Below, one piece after another: positions 43,601 to 56,799 of a stretch of DNA of 64,000 nucleotides. The notes below the pieces were generated by a model. It was not told where the DNA came from and made no database searches. It worked only from the letters and a program-made list of their open reading frames with translations. Position 1 is the stretch's first letter, and the number at the start of each line of letters is the position of its first letter. A program made the translations under genes and the position numbers. Source of the DNA: Isoetes taiwanensis (lineage: Eukaryota > Streptophyta > Lycopodiopsida > Isoetales > Isoetaceae); assembly GCA_021234155.1 (NCBI GenBank), contig JAJEKV010000059.1, positions 4,276,571-4,340,570 on the forward strand, given 5' to 3'.

Positions 43601-46265
43601 CTACTTTTTTTTGTTTCCTAACAGATAGAACCAAACTCCTAACAGGTAGAACCAAACTCCTCCTTCCTTCTCTTTGCATTTTTCAGGAGATTTTCCAGTT
43701 TTGCAGACGGTTTCTGATCGGTTTCCACTGGCAGCAAAACTTCTTTGTTTCTTTGCTTGTACAAAATCCAGGATATTTGTGTTGGATTTGGCTCGATTTT
43801 ATGCACAATCGATTCACTTTTCGTGTGTCCTTTTTTTAACAGAGATGGAAGTTGTCTGTAGCAATTAATGACATGATTTCTGGCTCTGAACTGTCTCTAT
43901 ATCTTCTCCATTTCGATGGAGGGCAAAATGGGCTTATCAGAGGAGTAAAATTTGCTTTTCCAGGGCAGCAAATCAGGTTCTGGCCCTTTAGGAACCTTCC
44001 TTTTTTGTAAGTTCGTTGTCATTCATATTTTGTTATTTGGTGTTCTTAGACCTTTTTCATCTCTGATTTTGTCATTCTACAGAAAGCTGTGGATAAAAGA
44101 TATTTGATGTACTGTTAAAAAATCTGTGCACTAAATCATGTATTTTAAAACAAGCATGTTCTTTGGTTATGCTTTGCATGGTGGATAAATGCTGTTTGTC
44201 GTTTATTTCTTTGGGAATGAATGATTATTTTATAAATGGAATGGCCATTCTTATGGATTGTTGTGGTCATCCAACAATCTGAAAGTTACTTGGAGCATGC
44301 ATGAAATTCTTATCGTGCATCCATGAAAGCCCCTTTCTTGCATTTCATTAGGAACAAAGCAAATCACTTGGCAGTTTGTACTTTGTCCCAAAGTTCAGCT
44401 TATATGCTTATGTATGGATATTTTTTGGTGCAGACTTCCTGCAGTAAAAACTTTGAACATCAAAAGGAAAAGCTTTCTGCCTGCTGATTCTATCAGGTAA
44501 CTACATTGTAAGCAAAAAATATTTTTTATGGATGAATCTGTCGTTTTGTTTATTATTGCCTTTTCTCAGTTCATCCCCAACCACGAGCTCCCGTTTGCTT
44601 AATGAACCACATAATTCATCTTGATCTTTAGTTAAGGATTTGTGCATAATTTGTCATTCATTTTCAAGGATGTGAATTCTAGAATCTATCTAGAATTCTA
44701 CATAGTGATTGTGAAGTAGGATAAGCCAGCTAATCCAGTAGCTCAATTATGTATAATCAGAATCGCTTTTAGTTTGCTTTCTCATAACATTTTTTTTTTG
44801 CAATCGCCTAACGAAGTCTTCTTATAATGCAGACAAATTTTGAGGTTCCTTTAGAGGATATTAGTGCCTGCTCTGCAATGTAGCTTGGGGAGCTATAAAT
44901 TTTATATAGACATGAGTAAGGTACCTTTTTAATAATAGGCCACACTTATTTCAAATGTGTTCATCTTTCCCTCATTTAAGTAGTTACATCTTAATCAAAG
45001 GTTGTGTTGGAGTCTATCTTGCCATAGATCTTCATTTCTACTTTAAAAAGGGAGTTTATTTTGTGTACAATAGATCTCCAGCACCTCTGCAGCCTTCCTA
45101 GGCTTCTATGTCATTTTCTGAAAGATATTTCAATGGAACTACCTATATGCACCTCTGCAAGAGTATGATCCTTCAGGGCTTATTCTCTCTATGAAAGGAT
45201 TTGGTGTTGTAAATGTTAACCATGTCAAACATATCCAGGGAAGTGCATATGGGCACAATTTAGGTCACTTCTGAAAAGCATGGCCATCCTCTTCAATCCA
45301 TACTCTGCTCGAGCTCTCGATGTTAGATGTTGTGATGGCAAATGCCTTGCACTTTGTAAAACTACTCTCATTCTTAACTTCTAGAATAACATTGTTGGCA
45401 TAAAGTAACAGTGTTAATATCTTTAGTGGTTCTAGGGGCGTGCCATATTTATAGCTTTGATATAACAATCTCTAGTTGCTACCTACTCTACATAATCTAC
45501 ACAATTGGTATTAGAACATTGTTATTAATTTATCAGGGGCCATCTATATCCTCATTTTGAGGTCCCATTAGAGCACATAGATTTGTCAGTATCCTTTTTG
45601 GCACTAGATCATAAGAGATGATTTATTGAAATGTACATGATCTGGATAGATTGAGAATCTGTTGCGGAATTGTGATGTTTGCAGACTAGCATATATTATG
45701 GGGTCATACCATGTGGGAGAAAAAATGAAATTTTAATTCTAAGAAGTAAATTATTAATGTATGGCATGCTTTGGCTAGAAGGTCCACTAATTTTGGTATG
45801 AGTTTATGACATGGGTACAAGGTCCTTATTTAAGGCTTTTATATGCTGCCAATGAAGTTTGCATCTAAAAGAATCAATAACATATGTGCAGGGCCAACAA
45901 GGGATAAAGGTCGTGGTGCTGATTATGCAAGGAATCCTTAATACAATCTTTTAACAGAGGTAACAAAGCAAGATTTATCGATTACTAAAACAAGAGAATA
46001 ATGCATGAATATATCATTGTGCTTGCCCTTTGTATTAGCAATGCTACCGCATGTTCTAGATTGACTGTTTGGCTTGACGGAAGAGGATGATTGTGCCACA
46101 GTTTGCATGCAGTTGAGATTTTAAAATAGTCTTTGGCATCTTTGCAATACACTGCATTTGCAGCTATGATATTGGAATATAGTCAATGTTTCATGCAAAT
46201 TGTCAAAGTTCTTGCTGGATGAGTTTGATTATCTGTCTCTCATTTTAAGGATCAATTTGATCCTG
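43601..46265. other. Non-coding DNA
   Basis: Many short frames, none with family resemblance. Composition is uniform and intron-like or intergenic. Confidence 0.5.
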
Positions 46266-46268
46266 TTA

Positions 46269-47103
46269 GGGTCATTTCCCACTCGCCATTAAGTTAAGTT
46301 AGCTTAACTACTTGGTTATCTCTTAACCTAACTAGAAAAAATTTCTAGTTTTCCATTGAGGTGGTTAAATTAGAACTAACTTAATGAAGTATGAAAATTT
46401 GCATTCCCATCATGCCCAATAAGTTATAATTAAAAACTAAAATAAAGCTTGAGTTGATGATTCACACTAGCAGTTAAAGTGCTAAGTTAGGTTAGCATTA
46501 ATTATGCTTGTTTCACAATGCCACTTAAGAATTTATGTTAAGTTAAAGAGAGTTTTGTTGGCAAAAACAAAATGCCAACTACCAACGATGCACACTAGAA
46601 ACACACCTAAGGCTAACACAAATGTAGTGCTAGACTTTCCAACTAATTTGTTAGAAACAAGGGGTCCATTCATAGTGAAAACCCAGACCAATTACTGAAA
46701 GAGATATAAAACAGATATAACTGTACACAGAATATTATGAAAATGCATATTCCTAGATGTTGAAAGAGGCAAATAGAAAAATGCATTTTCATATAAAACA
46801 TACATAACCTAACTATATTGTTACAACCTTCTCACTTAAATGTTAGGTTAAGTTAGAACTTAACTTAGTTAAGTGTACCTCTCCTAGGTCACTTAACTTC
46901 TAGTTTAAAATAAGGGGTCCAGTTAAAGTTTTAATTAAACTTAACTTAACTATTGTCAATATGAAAGTGACCTTGTTAAGTTAACCATGGTTAAAATTTA
47001 ACCAAATCCTAACTTAACTGGTAGAAAAGCAAGTGCTAGTTGAAAGCAAGTTTCTTTTGTTTGCCACATTTAACCTAACTTAACTGCCAGTGGGAATTGA
47101 CCC
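46269..47103. mobile_element. Tourist-like MITE (PIF/Harbinger-type)
   Basis: Ends GGGTCATTTCCCACT and AGTGGGAATTGACCC, forming inverted repeats that extend about 33 bp with few mismatches into TTAAGTTAAGTTAG and TAACCTAACTTAA. It is flanked by TTA on both sides (46266-46268, 47104-47106), the 3-bp duplication of PIF/Harbinger elements. The 835-bp interior is non-coding and full of short TAAGTTAGG/CCTAACTTA motifs on both strands. Confidence 0.85.
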
Positions 47104-47930
47104 TTAATGCCAATATGTACAGAGGTTGCTAGACTCTTAACAAGAGGTGAATTATAAATCGGCATTTGATATTACCTGATGTGTCATTCTGAAGGGCAAG
47201 TATGCGGACCTGGAAATCCAGGTCCTGAAACTGATGCCAACATGCTCTGAGGTGTTCAAATCTATTCATGGCATTTTGAGAATAAACAATCCACGATGTC
47301 TTTAACGTTGTTTCTATAAACCAAAAGCTCTGCAATATATTCTGTAAACCAAAAGCTCTGCAATATACTTTCTATCCGGACAGCTGAAAATCCTTTCTTC
47401 TGGAAGATTGAGATATGATGGTTATGTGCATTGTATAATGAGAATCAACATTTTTTTGTATGCTGGAAACATGTGAGTTATATACAAATTATTATTTCTG
47501 AAAAATCACTCCTATGCATGCATGTTCCTGTTGTATTACAGAGAGCAATTCATTGGAAACATGTGAGTTATATATAAATTAGTACATCTGAAGAATCAAT
47601 GATATGCATGCATATTTTCTGTTGTATTATAGAGAAAATATCTTCATGCATTTTAAAACACGTATATGATCAATATGATTTTTAACCAAGCATTGTGGAG
47701 ATACATGGAGATAATCTGGCTGAAGCCTGAGCTGTTGTTCAGGTTGTAAATACCTACAATCAATGATCAAACAGTGTTATGGTCAATGCTTTTGAAACCT
47801 TTGCTACAATGTTTTACATGGTTGTAAATGCTAGAAATGAAATAAAAGAAGTGACATAACCATTGCATTAATTCACTAGTGAAATAAATTCTCTAGTCTG
47901 CATATTCGACTACACATATTATACTGAGTA

Positions 47931-47932
<2 letters not shown>
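47104..47932. other. Non-coding DNA with local duplications
   Basis: Contains AAACCAAAAGCTCTGCAATATA twice around 47320-47365, and two diverged copies of about 85 bp starting GGAAACATGTGAGTTATAT (47464 and 47553). Confidence 0.7.

Positions 47933-47976
<44 letters not shown>
47933..47976. repeat. Poly-T tract
   Basis: 44 consecutive T. Length is uncertain in any assembly. It may mark the tail of a retroposed sequence on the minus strand. Confidence 0.9.
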
Positions 47977-47980
<4 letters not shown>

Positions 47981-48254
47981 ATGACTATGCCTATTCTATG
48001 TGATAGAAAATTTCTAGTTATCATTTTGAGTTCTGAACTTCCCTCATAGTTCAAAATCACATGCTGTAATGGCATTTATGGTATGAGCCACTATCCCAAC
48101 GTATGCATTTATTTTTAAGAAAGAGAGATCCACTTTTTCCTTATTAAAGTTGCATGATACATGCATGTTTGCCACTTGTTGACCATTTCTTTTGGATGCA
48201 TTTCTAAGTTCATGGAATTCCAATGGGGTTAATTCCACACAATTGCATATGGAA

Positions 48255-48300
48255 GAATAGAATAGAATAGAATAGAATAGAATAGAATAGAATAGAATAG
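48255..48300 (-). repeat. AATAG microsatellite at the LINE 3' end
   Basis: About nine units of AATAG (CTATT on the LINE strand). It adjoins the LINE 3' end and probably represents its tail or slippage at the insertion point. Confidence 0.85.
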
Positions 48301-48553
48301 ATTTTTAGCGTCCACGGAGACCAACTGGCCTATGGGACCCAAACAAAAAAGAGAGCAGCACGCGTATTACTGACAGAATTAAAAAACCCCCGCCCCGAAG
48401 GGTTTTCGAGGAAAAACCTTAGCGATAATAGGTTTCTTTGGCATCTTCATACAATTGTGTAGGACGAGTTCAATACCGTCGGGAGGACACAACTAAGCCT
48501 GCATCCATAACCTCACGGAGGTATGACCCCAACAAACCCATCGACGCCAGTAT

Positions 48554-51500
48554 TCAATAACTCATGCAGCGGTTGGCCGGCACGAGTAATCGAACATATC
48601 GCTCTCGATAGGGGCAAATCTTTGGGCGAATCTGGAGGGCATGACATTCATCCTCAATGAAATACGGTGGCGACCGGGCAAAGCCTTTGCTCTCATGCTT
48701 CCCGAGCCCAATGCCCTGTCTCAATACGGAGGCGATGTGCACCCGTGCGAATGAAAGCTATAAGCCTGCACTTCTTCATGGGCAACTGGGTGTACAAGTA
48801 CTGGTGTGGGCCTCTCGTGAGCCTGGGATTGACTTGCTGCTGATAGTATGCCAGCTTGACATGCATCAGAGCATCTGCATCCCAGAGCTTGCGAAGGAAG
48901 GTAGCATCTAGGTACAACTTAAGTGCCTTGTGGTCTTTCTTTGTCCTGACATGTACGCATCTGTTTGCCTGTACACCCCAGCGTGAGAACCACTGAGCTT
49001 GCTTGTCCTTCCAGTAGGCTTTGAGGCGTTGAGGACCCATTGCCATGGCCAAAGCAAGATTGGGCAAACGTGTATCACTCATAACGACCACCTTCTGGAA
49101 GTAAATGATATGGCATTCCAATGCAGCTGTAGAAAACCTGTCTCCTGGAGTAGAAAACCTGTCTCCTGGAGTAGGATCTGGTATGGAACTGTGGACTTCA
49201 CCCCAAGGGCTCGTGTCAAGAAGGCTTTCTGCACCTGCTTGAGGTCATTCCAGGTGTTGAGGGATATCACCGGACCCCACACTTCTGCCCCATATAAAAG
49301 GACCGACTCGACCAATGCCCGAAACAAGTGTGATTGGTGGCCTCAGGCATATAACTCTGCCTTGTGGCTGTTGTTCTGCATGGCATATAGTGCTTTCCAT
49401 CCTGCCGTGACCCGCAACCTGATGGCAGCATCCCAATTGGTGGTAGTGGAGAACTCAATCCCCAAGTACTTGTAGGTCGGTGCCACCTCTACATCCTGTC
49501 CCTGGTAAGTGAATGAGGGAAGCCTTGGCTGACGGGATGATGAAACTAACGGCACCCTAGTTTTGGCCAAGTTAAACGCATGCTTGGATGAATCGGCAAA
49601 AAGTGTCAAGAGCATCCGGTGGCGTTGCATGTCCTCACGGAGTATAGGCGAGGAGGTTGACATCGTCGGCATATATGAGTTGCCGGATTGTGTGATGCAT
49701 GAGATGGGCGCCCGCACCTCCATGCTCGAGAGCCAATCTTCCGGTGGTCAATGTACATGCCAAAGAGTGTGGGGAGAGGGGGCAACCTTGACGCACTCAA
49801 TACTCACGATTACCGGCTGTCGGCGATGTGATACGGTCGAGCATGCCTCGTATAGCCTATACAGCGCGCATTACGCAAGTCAAGGGGAGTCCCCGGTACC
49901 GATGATGTCCCATAACTTGTCCCCGGGCGCTGCGTCAAAAGCTTTTGCGAAATCCCGCGAAACAACAAAGACAGGTTTTGTCGGTGATTTCTGCTATCCT
50001 CAATCAATGTGTGCAGAGTGAAGATATGATCAATGGTGGAATGCCCGGGCGAAAACACGCCGTGGTGAGAGCTTGCACATCCGCCTCCTCGCCCATATTG
50101 TCGACCTACGCTCAAGGATGCCGATAGCGGTTTTGCAAAGAGAGAGCTGAACATAATAGTACGATAGTTGGCCGGACATTGAGGGTCCCCTGCCTTGTAT
50201 ATGGGCACAACTCTACTAGTGGTCCACTGTGGAGGGAAGCCTTCTTGCAATGCTTTGTTGAATAAGCGCCCGTCTTGACGAGCACCGATGGAGGCCCGAC
50301 CCATTTGAAGTTCCACCGCATGCCATCTAAATCTGTTGCCTTCCCATTAGCTAGACGTTGTAGGCCCATGATGACATCCCCCTCTGTGATGACCAGAGCC
50401 ATGCCTATCTGTGGAGGGACTGGTGTCCGGCCCCCGAGCGGGTCGTAAAGCTGTTGCAAGTATTGTACCCATTGCTCGGAGGTGATGTTCCCTGTGGGTT
50501 GTGCAGTTTTGCTCAAGACCCTTCTCCAGGATGCCTTGGGGTGCCGATCCAAGAGACCAAACATCTGTTGCTGATGCTCTGCGACGTATGTGGCTTTCTT
50601 GTTCTTGAGGAAGGAGCGGTATTGACTGATGGCCTGTGGGCGGGAGGTGGGATCAGTGACTTGCCGGAGTGTGCACTTGAGCTCCCGATACTCATCATCG
50701 AACCACCTGTTGCGGGGGAATGCGTGGTCTGCCGTGAGTGGCCTCTCCCAAAGCATCTCTCCACCGTCGGCAGACGAGTCGATTCAGCTGCATTTTGTTG
50801 AAGTGTGGGGAGTTGCAGCGGTCCTGCCAGGTCACGCTCAAGCAGCTGGGCATAGGTCGTTGCACGGCGGTAGACCAGGCGCAGCTCGGGCACCTATGGT
50901 GTTGAGACAATAGATGCACGGGAAGCTTGCCAATGAAGATGCACAAACAGTGGCTGGTGGTCTGAGTCCACTTCCTCGTCCCGAGTGTCTGTTCCAATGG
51001 AAAAATGAGTAACCAGGTGCAGATCCTATTCCTCAACCAGCAGATAATCCACCACACTGGACCCGCCCCCTTGGTTCTCCTGTCTACAAGTGCAGCAGCT
51101 AGAAGATGGCCATTGTGCCAACCCATTATAAATAACCAGGACAAAGATACTATCCAGTGAGCAACAACCGCCGCCATAGCCGAGAAATCTGGTTGTCGTC
51201 TGACACCCTTGACCAAGCCACCTCTGCGGGGTTCAACTGCAAGACGTCCTCTGCCAGGGGTTCAAATTTTGGGACCTGCTCGGCTCCTGTGCGTGCATTG
51301 AAGTCGCCAAGCAACATAACCTTACCCAACTGTTTGTGCTGCTGGATATCATCATATAGATCAACATAAGGCTCCAATCTATCCACATTCGAATGAGTGT
51401 TATAAAAGTTGGTCTCGGCATGTGGAAAGTAGCATGCTGCTATGAAGAGAATGCTTCCACTTGTCATCTTTGCCCCGCACCCACAAGTATCGATTGTTAC

Positions 51501-51900
51501 ATGCGATTTTTGTGCGCCGAGATGAATGCTCAAAAGGTTGCACGATAGTAGCAGGCAACCCCGCCATGCCCTCGCTTGCCTGTGCACTCATTGAACACCG
51601 AAAAATGCAGATAGCCCGGGAGGTTCGGCTGTATGTGCCCTGCATGTTCCCATGTTTCCATGAGGAAAATGAGATCCATATCTGGTGCAATAGAGTTGAG
51701 ACTCTCCCCTTTACGCCAAGGGAAGCCCGAAGCAGTTCAAGATACCATCCGGAGGCACAGTTCCTATTTGTTGGCATTCGATGTAGGCGTTCGATGCTCT
51801 GTTTCGGGTGCGGGGGAGTAGTGTGTGGCGTCCGGGCGGCGATTTGCGAGGTGTGAGCAGCTTGAAGCCCGGGGGCGAGGAGGTGCAATAGGAATGCGGT
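48554..51900 (-). pseudogene. LINE ORF2: endonuclease and reverse transcriptase
   Basis: The endonuclease part (about 51700-51150) has IFLMETWEHAG, HGGVACYYRAT and LLGDFNARTGAEQ (catalytic Asp, Asn). The reverse-transcriptase part (50756-49340) has FDDEYRELKCTLRQ, NGKATDLDGM (usual GxDG), GFPPQWTTSRVVPIYKAGDP, PANYRTI, LIYADDVNLLAYTP (YADD active site, about 49680-49640) and YKYLGIEF. The C-terminus has SVLLYGAEVWGPV, KKCRLIAFIRTGAHRLRIET and EDECHALQICP-like CCHC residues, ending near 48554. At least six frame changes or stops interrupt it, so it is inactive as assembled. ORF2 normally nicks the target and copies RNA into DNA. Confidence 0.9.
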
Positions 51901-52099
51901 GGCGTAGCAAAGAGTGGCGGCGGCGGCGCATTGCGTCGGTGACCTCGGCGGTAGCCCGGCCTAAAAATCGCGAAGCTTGCCACCGGACCCGAGCTGCGGC
52001 ACCCCCTCGGCGACGGGCGTCCACGACTTGAGCGGTAGCTTTGCGGCGGGACTCTGTTGCATCGAGGTAAGATCGATTGACATACGGTAGTCCCCTTCA

Positions 52100-53183
52100 A
52101 TTGCCTACTCGACGGCCTTAAAATTGCCTCCACGACTTTTCGCATATGCGCCGCCCGCGTGAAGGCGACAATGCGCGGGCGTCCCCATCTGTGCGTTGAG
52201 CCCCAAGGCGGCTTGCTCGAACAATGTGCACTACAATGTCATTCTGAAATGCCATGCGAGATAGGATCTGATCCTGGATGCGCTTGGTGAGATCCTCTCC
52301 TGCCTCCTCCGAGAGTCCACGTACCACCACATTGTGATGCCGCGTGACCCGCTCCTCTTTGCTCGAGTTGCGGGGCAACATTAGTCGCCCCGGCCAGGTC
52401 GTGTGGGCTATTCCGCGGCAAAAGGCGGTGTGGTGTGCGAGATGGAGCAGGTGGTGTCTGTCTGCCCGTTTGGCGGCTGGTGGGCTGTGGAACATGTGTG
52501 CTTGTCTTCTGGCCCCAGGTTGCGGCCTCTGCTGCCTGGAGTCAGGAGTCTATCTCCTGTTGAAATCTCTGCTGCTTGGCCAACTCACTCGTGCACTGCC
52601 TTAATTGTTCATGGACCTCGGCATGGAGGCCCCTGCCTTGCTGGATAATGGTTGCTCGGAGCTCCTGTATCTCATGTGCCTGTGTCTCGGCTCTACCCTG
52701 TAGGGTTCTTAGCTCTGCCTGGCTGGCTTCAAAGGCGACCCGGACGTTGCGTATTATAGTGGCAGACCCTTCAGCTTCTGACTTGAGGCGGGAGATAGTT
52801 GCCGCTGCATCCTGCTCAACATCCCGCTTGTCCCTTGCCATAGTCTCTGTGGTGGTGATGAGGGAATCCACGCGAGCTCGCAAGTCAGCAAGGCCTTGCT
52901 TATCCTGTTGCCTCTCAAAGTATGCCAAGCGAAGCCCGTCTTCTAACTGCTGCACGCGGGTCCCCATCTCTGCAATCCGTTGCCTTTCCGCTGCCAACTG
53001 TCTTTTGAGTACGTGGGACGTCGAGGATTGTATCTCTGCTGCCAGTTCTGCAATCCGGGTTTTGTTGCTCTCAATCTGTTCCTCCATTTGTTTCATGGCC
53101 ACTCGTCTGCGCCGGTGTCGTGTCACAGGTGATAATATCTCACATATATACCTAAATGTAACCCTAATATTTAGGGTTCCCAA
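52100..53183 (-). pseudogene. LINE ORF1
   Basis: A 213-codon frame (53183-52542) begins MGTLNIRVTF and consists mainly of heptad-rich coiled coil (MEEQIESNKTRIAELAAEIQ ... QRIAEMGTRVQQLEDGLRL), a trimerisation-type region. After a frame change, 52390-52118 reads VVVRGLSEEAGEDLTKRIQD and QNDIVVHIVRASRLG, resembling the RNA-binding and C-terminal domains of L1 ORF1 proteins. ORF1 binds the element's RNA. Confidence 0.72.
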
Positions 53184-53199
53184 ATTTCTTCAAAGCGGC

Positions 53200-55780
53200 T
53201 TCCTAATACAGTGCCGCCATATTCTGTTATCTTCTATTCCCCACAGAAGCATTCGGCTGTGGCCCGCTCCAAGCAGCATTGAGATCCTTATCTGTTAGAA
53301 GACTGAGCTCTTAATCTGTCCTCTTCTTATTTTTGCAAGCATAAGCACTACATGCATATCTCTCGTTTATGCAAACCGAACTCTGGCAAAATGAACACCT
53401 TATGCTTCTAGCAATAGGAATATTTTCAAGTGTGTACAAGCTGGTAGCACCTGTGTGGAACGAAGCCATGGAAGCATCCCGAACACATTCCGAACACATT
53501 CATGTAATATAGACACTGAATATGTATTCATATCTTAGATAGCAAGAAGTGCAATATTTGGTTGAACAACAAGTTTTTTCCACACATATACATCTGCTTC
53601 TCAAAAATAGGCGATAAGTAAGCAACCTGAGGTTTGCTTTATTCTTTCTTCCTAATTTATTCTCGATTGTTTGTTTTTCAATACTTATGTACAACAGATT
53701 GAACTCATATTTAGAGTTCTTGGATTGGTTATTTGTATCTTCATTCCATATCAATAATCTGGTCTCTTATTAAATGGAAGAGATAAGTTGATGCTTGCAT
53801 TTGATCTGTTCTCAACTGTTAGTGATAAATTGATCCTTGAATCTCAATAATCTGAAAGAGATAAGCTGATGCTTGCACTTTAACAAAAGGTTTGAATGCA
53901 TGACTAGTTCATTAGAACTAGCATTTGTATTTCCTTCCATATTTCAGGTTTTCTAACTAACAGGGCAAAAGGTTACAAAGGCTGATCGGCTATAAACTGA
54001 GAGGCTACCTTTTGGCCCTTCAATCATTACCATTTTATATGCTAATTTTTTTATGATTGGCTACAGGTACCGGACCTCTCCTGCTTTTGTTGCTGTTTTG
54101 TGTTTGTTAGTTGGAGTACTGAAAATGGAAGTGGAGATAAGCTTTTACAACATACGGTCTGCTAATTTTCTACTGTGTGAAGAACCGTCTCCATAAATCA
54201 TGACATTAAGTTACTCTTCAAAACTTGTAAAGGTTTAAACAGGTTGGGTATGCTCTACTCTAGTGAAGACATTTTCATATGGTCTCTGTACATTCAAGCC
54301 ATAGTTTAATCTTGCTGGAAAGGCTTTCTTCATTGCCATTTCTTAGTTTGCAGCATTACTTGTAGCTGCTCTTAAATATTTTCCTCTCAAACATTATGTA
54401 AATTTTGTCCATACATTACTGGATTTATGAGAATGCCTTCTATTATATAATCGGTGTAATAAATCATATGGCAATGACATACTGATTGGTTGCTGCTAAA
54501 ATAAGTTACAAATTATTTTTCTTCTTGCAATGATTATTCCCTTGCATGTGCAATAGGGCAGAGTTAATAGGGCAGAGTTCTGAAGCAGATTATGCTATAT
54601 GTCTACTTGCAGTTTTTTGCACAATAGTGTTAAAAACAAGATGCCATATATGGCAAGAAATATAGAGGAACATAGATTTTTCTTTGAATAGTGCTCTATC
54701 AAGTGGTTTCTTTTGTCATGGATGGCATGGTATATGGTCAGGTTTACTTCTACACATTACTATCAAGGTTTATCTGTTGTATGCTGCACCAGAAATCATA
54801 ACGGACTGTGAAAACAATGTTGCAGCATAGATGCCTATAATTTCTGAGCTTTATGGTACAAAGTCCAATTTGAATATGAATATTGCATAGATGTTGTCTC
54901 TGAAGTAATAAATAGGCTTGCATAATATTTCATGCATATTTCTGCCAAATTGTCATCTACCTGCCTGCAAGACCACTTGTCCCTCCTTGTCTTGCATTCT
55001 TTGGCATTAGCCCTGCCTCACTTCTGGTTGATAAATGCATAATAAATCTGGTTTTTCAATTAAGGCAGGGTTTGACATCTGTTTTTTCCTTGCCTTGCCT
55101 AGTCTGATAGGTGTATATGCCTTTTTTAAAAAAAAAAAAACTGATAAGCATTATGAAGGACCACATTTGTGGCTTTACAATTTTGAATAGAATCATTGAA
55201 AGAAAGTAAGGATCACAAAACATACTTGACTCTAAAGATCTAGGCCTTAGAGCTGGTAAGACGTGTTTCGGTTGTGAAAAGGTCGTACAAGTTGGCATAG
55301 GTTTGCAATTGTTCTAAATAAAATAGGCTTTAAGACTATTGTGACTATTGTTTCTTTTATGAAAAACATGTACAAAGATAAATAAGGCCTGAGGATGCCG
55401 GTGTTTGCAATTGACCATGAAAAAACTTGGGTTTGAGACTAAAGGATCACAAGTACCAGATTATAACTTGGGTTGTAGTTTGGATTGATATTACTGCCAA
55501 GGGATTGACCGAGGCAGATGTCTAGTCTAGCGAATGCTAGTTCAGGCTGGGTTTTTTTTTAACACTTCAATTCCTTGGTATAACCAGGGTTGCTTGTGTC
55601 CTTTAGTCTCTTCCTGTTCAATATAAGTCATAACATATGAATGTAGGTTGCTCACTACTGCTTGTTGTATTCCAGGATGAGCACAAATGTATAGAAGAGA
55701 TGGATTGTGAGGCCATCCATCCCACATGGAACAGATAAAAAACATATTGGGGTAGAAACCATATTGAGCGGCATCAAAAA
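53200..55780. other. AT-rich non-coding DNA
   Basis: No gene recognised. A phrase GAAAGAGATAAGCTGATGCTTGCA-like occurs twice (about 53776 and 53850). Confidence 0.5.
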
Positions 55781-55784
55781 TCCC

Positions 55785-56795
55785 ATCGATCCGAGACATC
55801 GGATCGCCATTCTAGAATGGGACGAGCATGCATGTTCTGCATGCATGCGGGCGGCGCATGCCCGTTCTGGTTGGGAGTTCGTTATTTTAGGCGGCGTTTA
55901 CGCCCGACTTCTCATCGGTAGCTTCCTCTTCTCTCTCAGCATTACCTTATTCTCTTTGAATTGTTTCGAGGCGGGGGAGGGGCTTCTTCTGCTGGTTTAG
56001 CCAATTTGCGTTTCTTTCATCTTTGTCCTTTCGGCCTTTAGCCTTCATCCCTGTGACCTTCGGGCCCTCGATCCTAGTTTGTCAAGGAATTCCTTTGGTA
56101 TTGGGCGGTTTGTTGGTTTCATGCAGTCCCATTCTAGAATCCCATCGATCCGAGACATCGGATCGCCATTCTAGAATGGGGACGAGCATGCATGTTTTGC
56201 ATGCATGCGGCGGCGCATGCCCGTTTCGGGTTGGGAGTTCGTTATTTTAGGCGCGTTTACGCCCGACTTCTCATCGGTGGCTTCCTCTTCTCTCTCGTGA
56301 TACCTTATTCTCTTTGAACCCACCCCCTTCTTTGTTATTGTATTTTTATCGCGTGGCACGCGGCGTAATCACCCCTCCACTCTGGGAGGTTTGTTTTGTC
56401 TTGTTGTTTTGTTGGTGATGTGCGTGTACAACGGGTTAGCGGCGGCATCTGTTTTCGACTTTTCCATTCGTGGGTTTGGGGGCGATTTTTATGCCTTACG
56501 TTTGTCAAAGCCCCCTTGCGAAGGCTTATCACTAGGTTTTTCCTCGAAAACCCGAAAGGGCGGGGTTTTTTAATCCCGGTGATAAGCTTTCGGCAGGTAC
56601 ACTAGCCCAGTCTCTATTAGCATTGTATTTTGTTGGGGTCCAAATGATATAATTGGATTTTTCCTTTATTTTGTTATGGGTAGTTCGCATGTGTGCGGCT
56701 ACCCACTATCCACCATTGTAGAAAATCTGCTGAGATGAATGAGAAGCAAGTCTAAGTCGGGCGGTTTGTTGGTTTCATGCGAGTCCCATTCAAAA
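55785..56795 (+). repeat. Composite 1-kb dispersed repeat, copy 2
   Basis: Same two-unit layout as 1-1043: unit starts at about 55785 and 56143, the 14-mer TTCTAGAATGGG(G)AC after each, the stem-loop at 56513-56600, and the terminal phrase GCGAGTCCCATTC at 56778-56791. Differences from copy 1 are mostly small indels at CTG/CGG-like triplets. Confidence 0.8.
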
Positions 56796-56799
56796 ATCT

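Larger units (their letters stand above)
48246..53190 (-). mobile_element. LINE retrotransposon, near full length, degraded
   Basis: Minus-strand order is ORF1 with coiled coil and RNA-binding-like domain (53183 to about 52100), then ORF2 with endonuclease, reverse transcriptase and C-terminal CCHC-type end (about 51900-48554), a short 3' region with a hairpin, and an AATAG-type repeat (48255-48300) as tail. Order and content fit an L1-like plant LINE. The outer borders and target duplication are not resolved. Confidence 0.9.

Noticed and set aside
45265..45468. Minus-strand frame with LLLYANNVILEVK, resembling a reverse-transcriptase YADD region
   Set aside because: Only one short phrase is similar, the catalytic Asp pair is absent, and no other RT motif lies nearby.
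47893..48075. Poly-Lys open reading frame
   Set aside because: It is only the 44-T tract read on the other strand.
51764..52031. GC-rich Arg/Ala-rich frame as a separate gene
   Set aside because: It lies between LINE ORF1 and ORF2 on the same strand and is better seen as part of the LINE.
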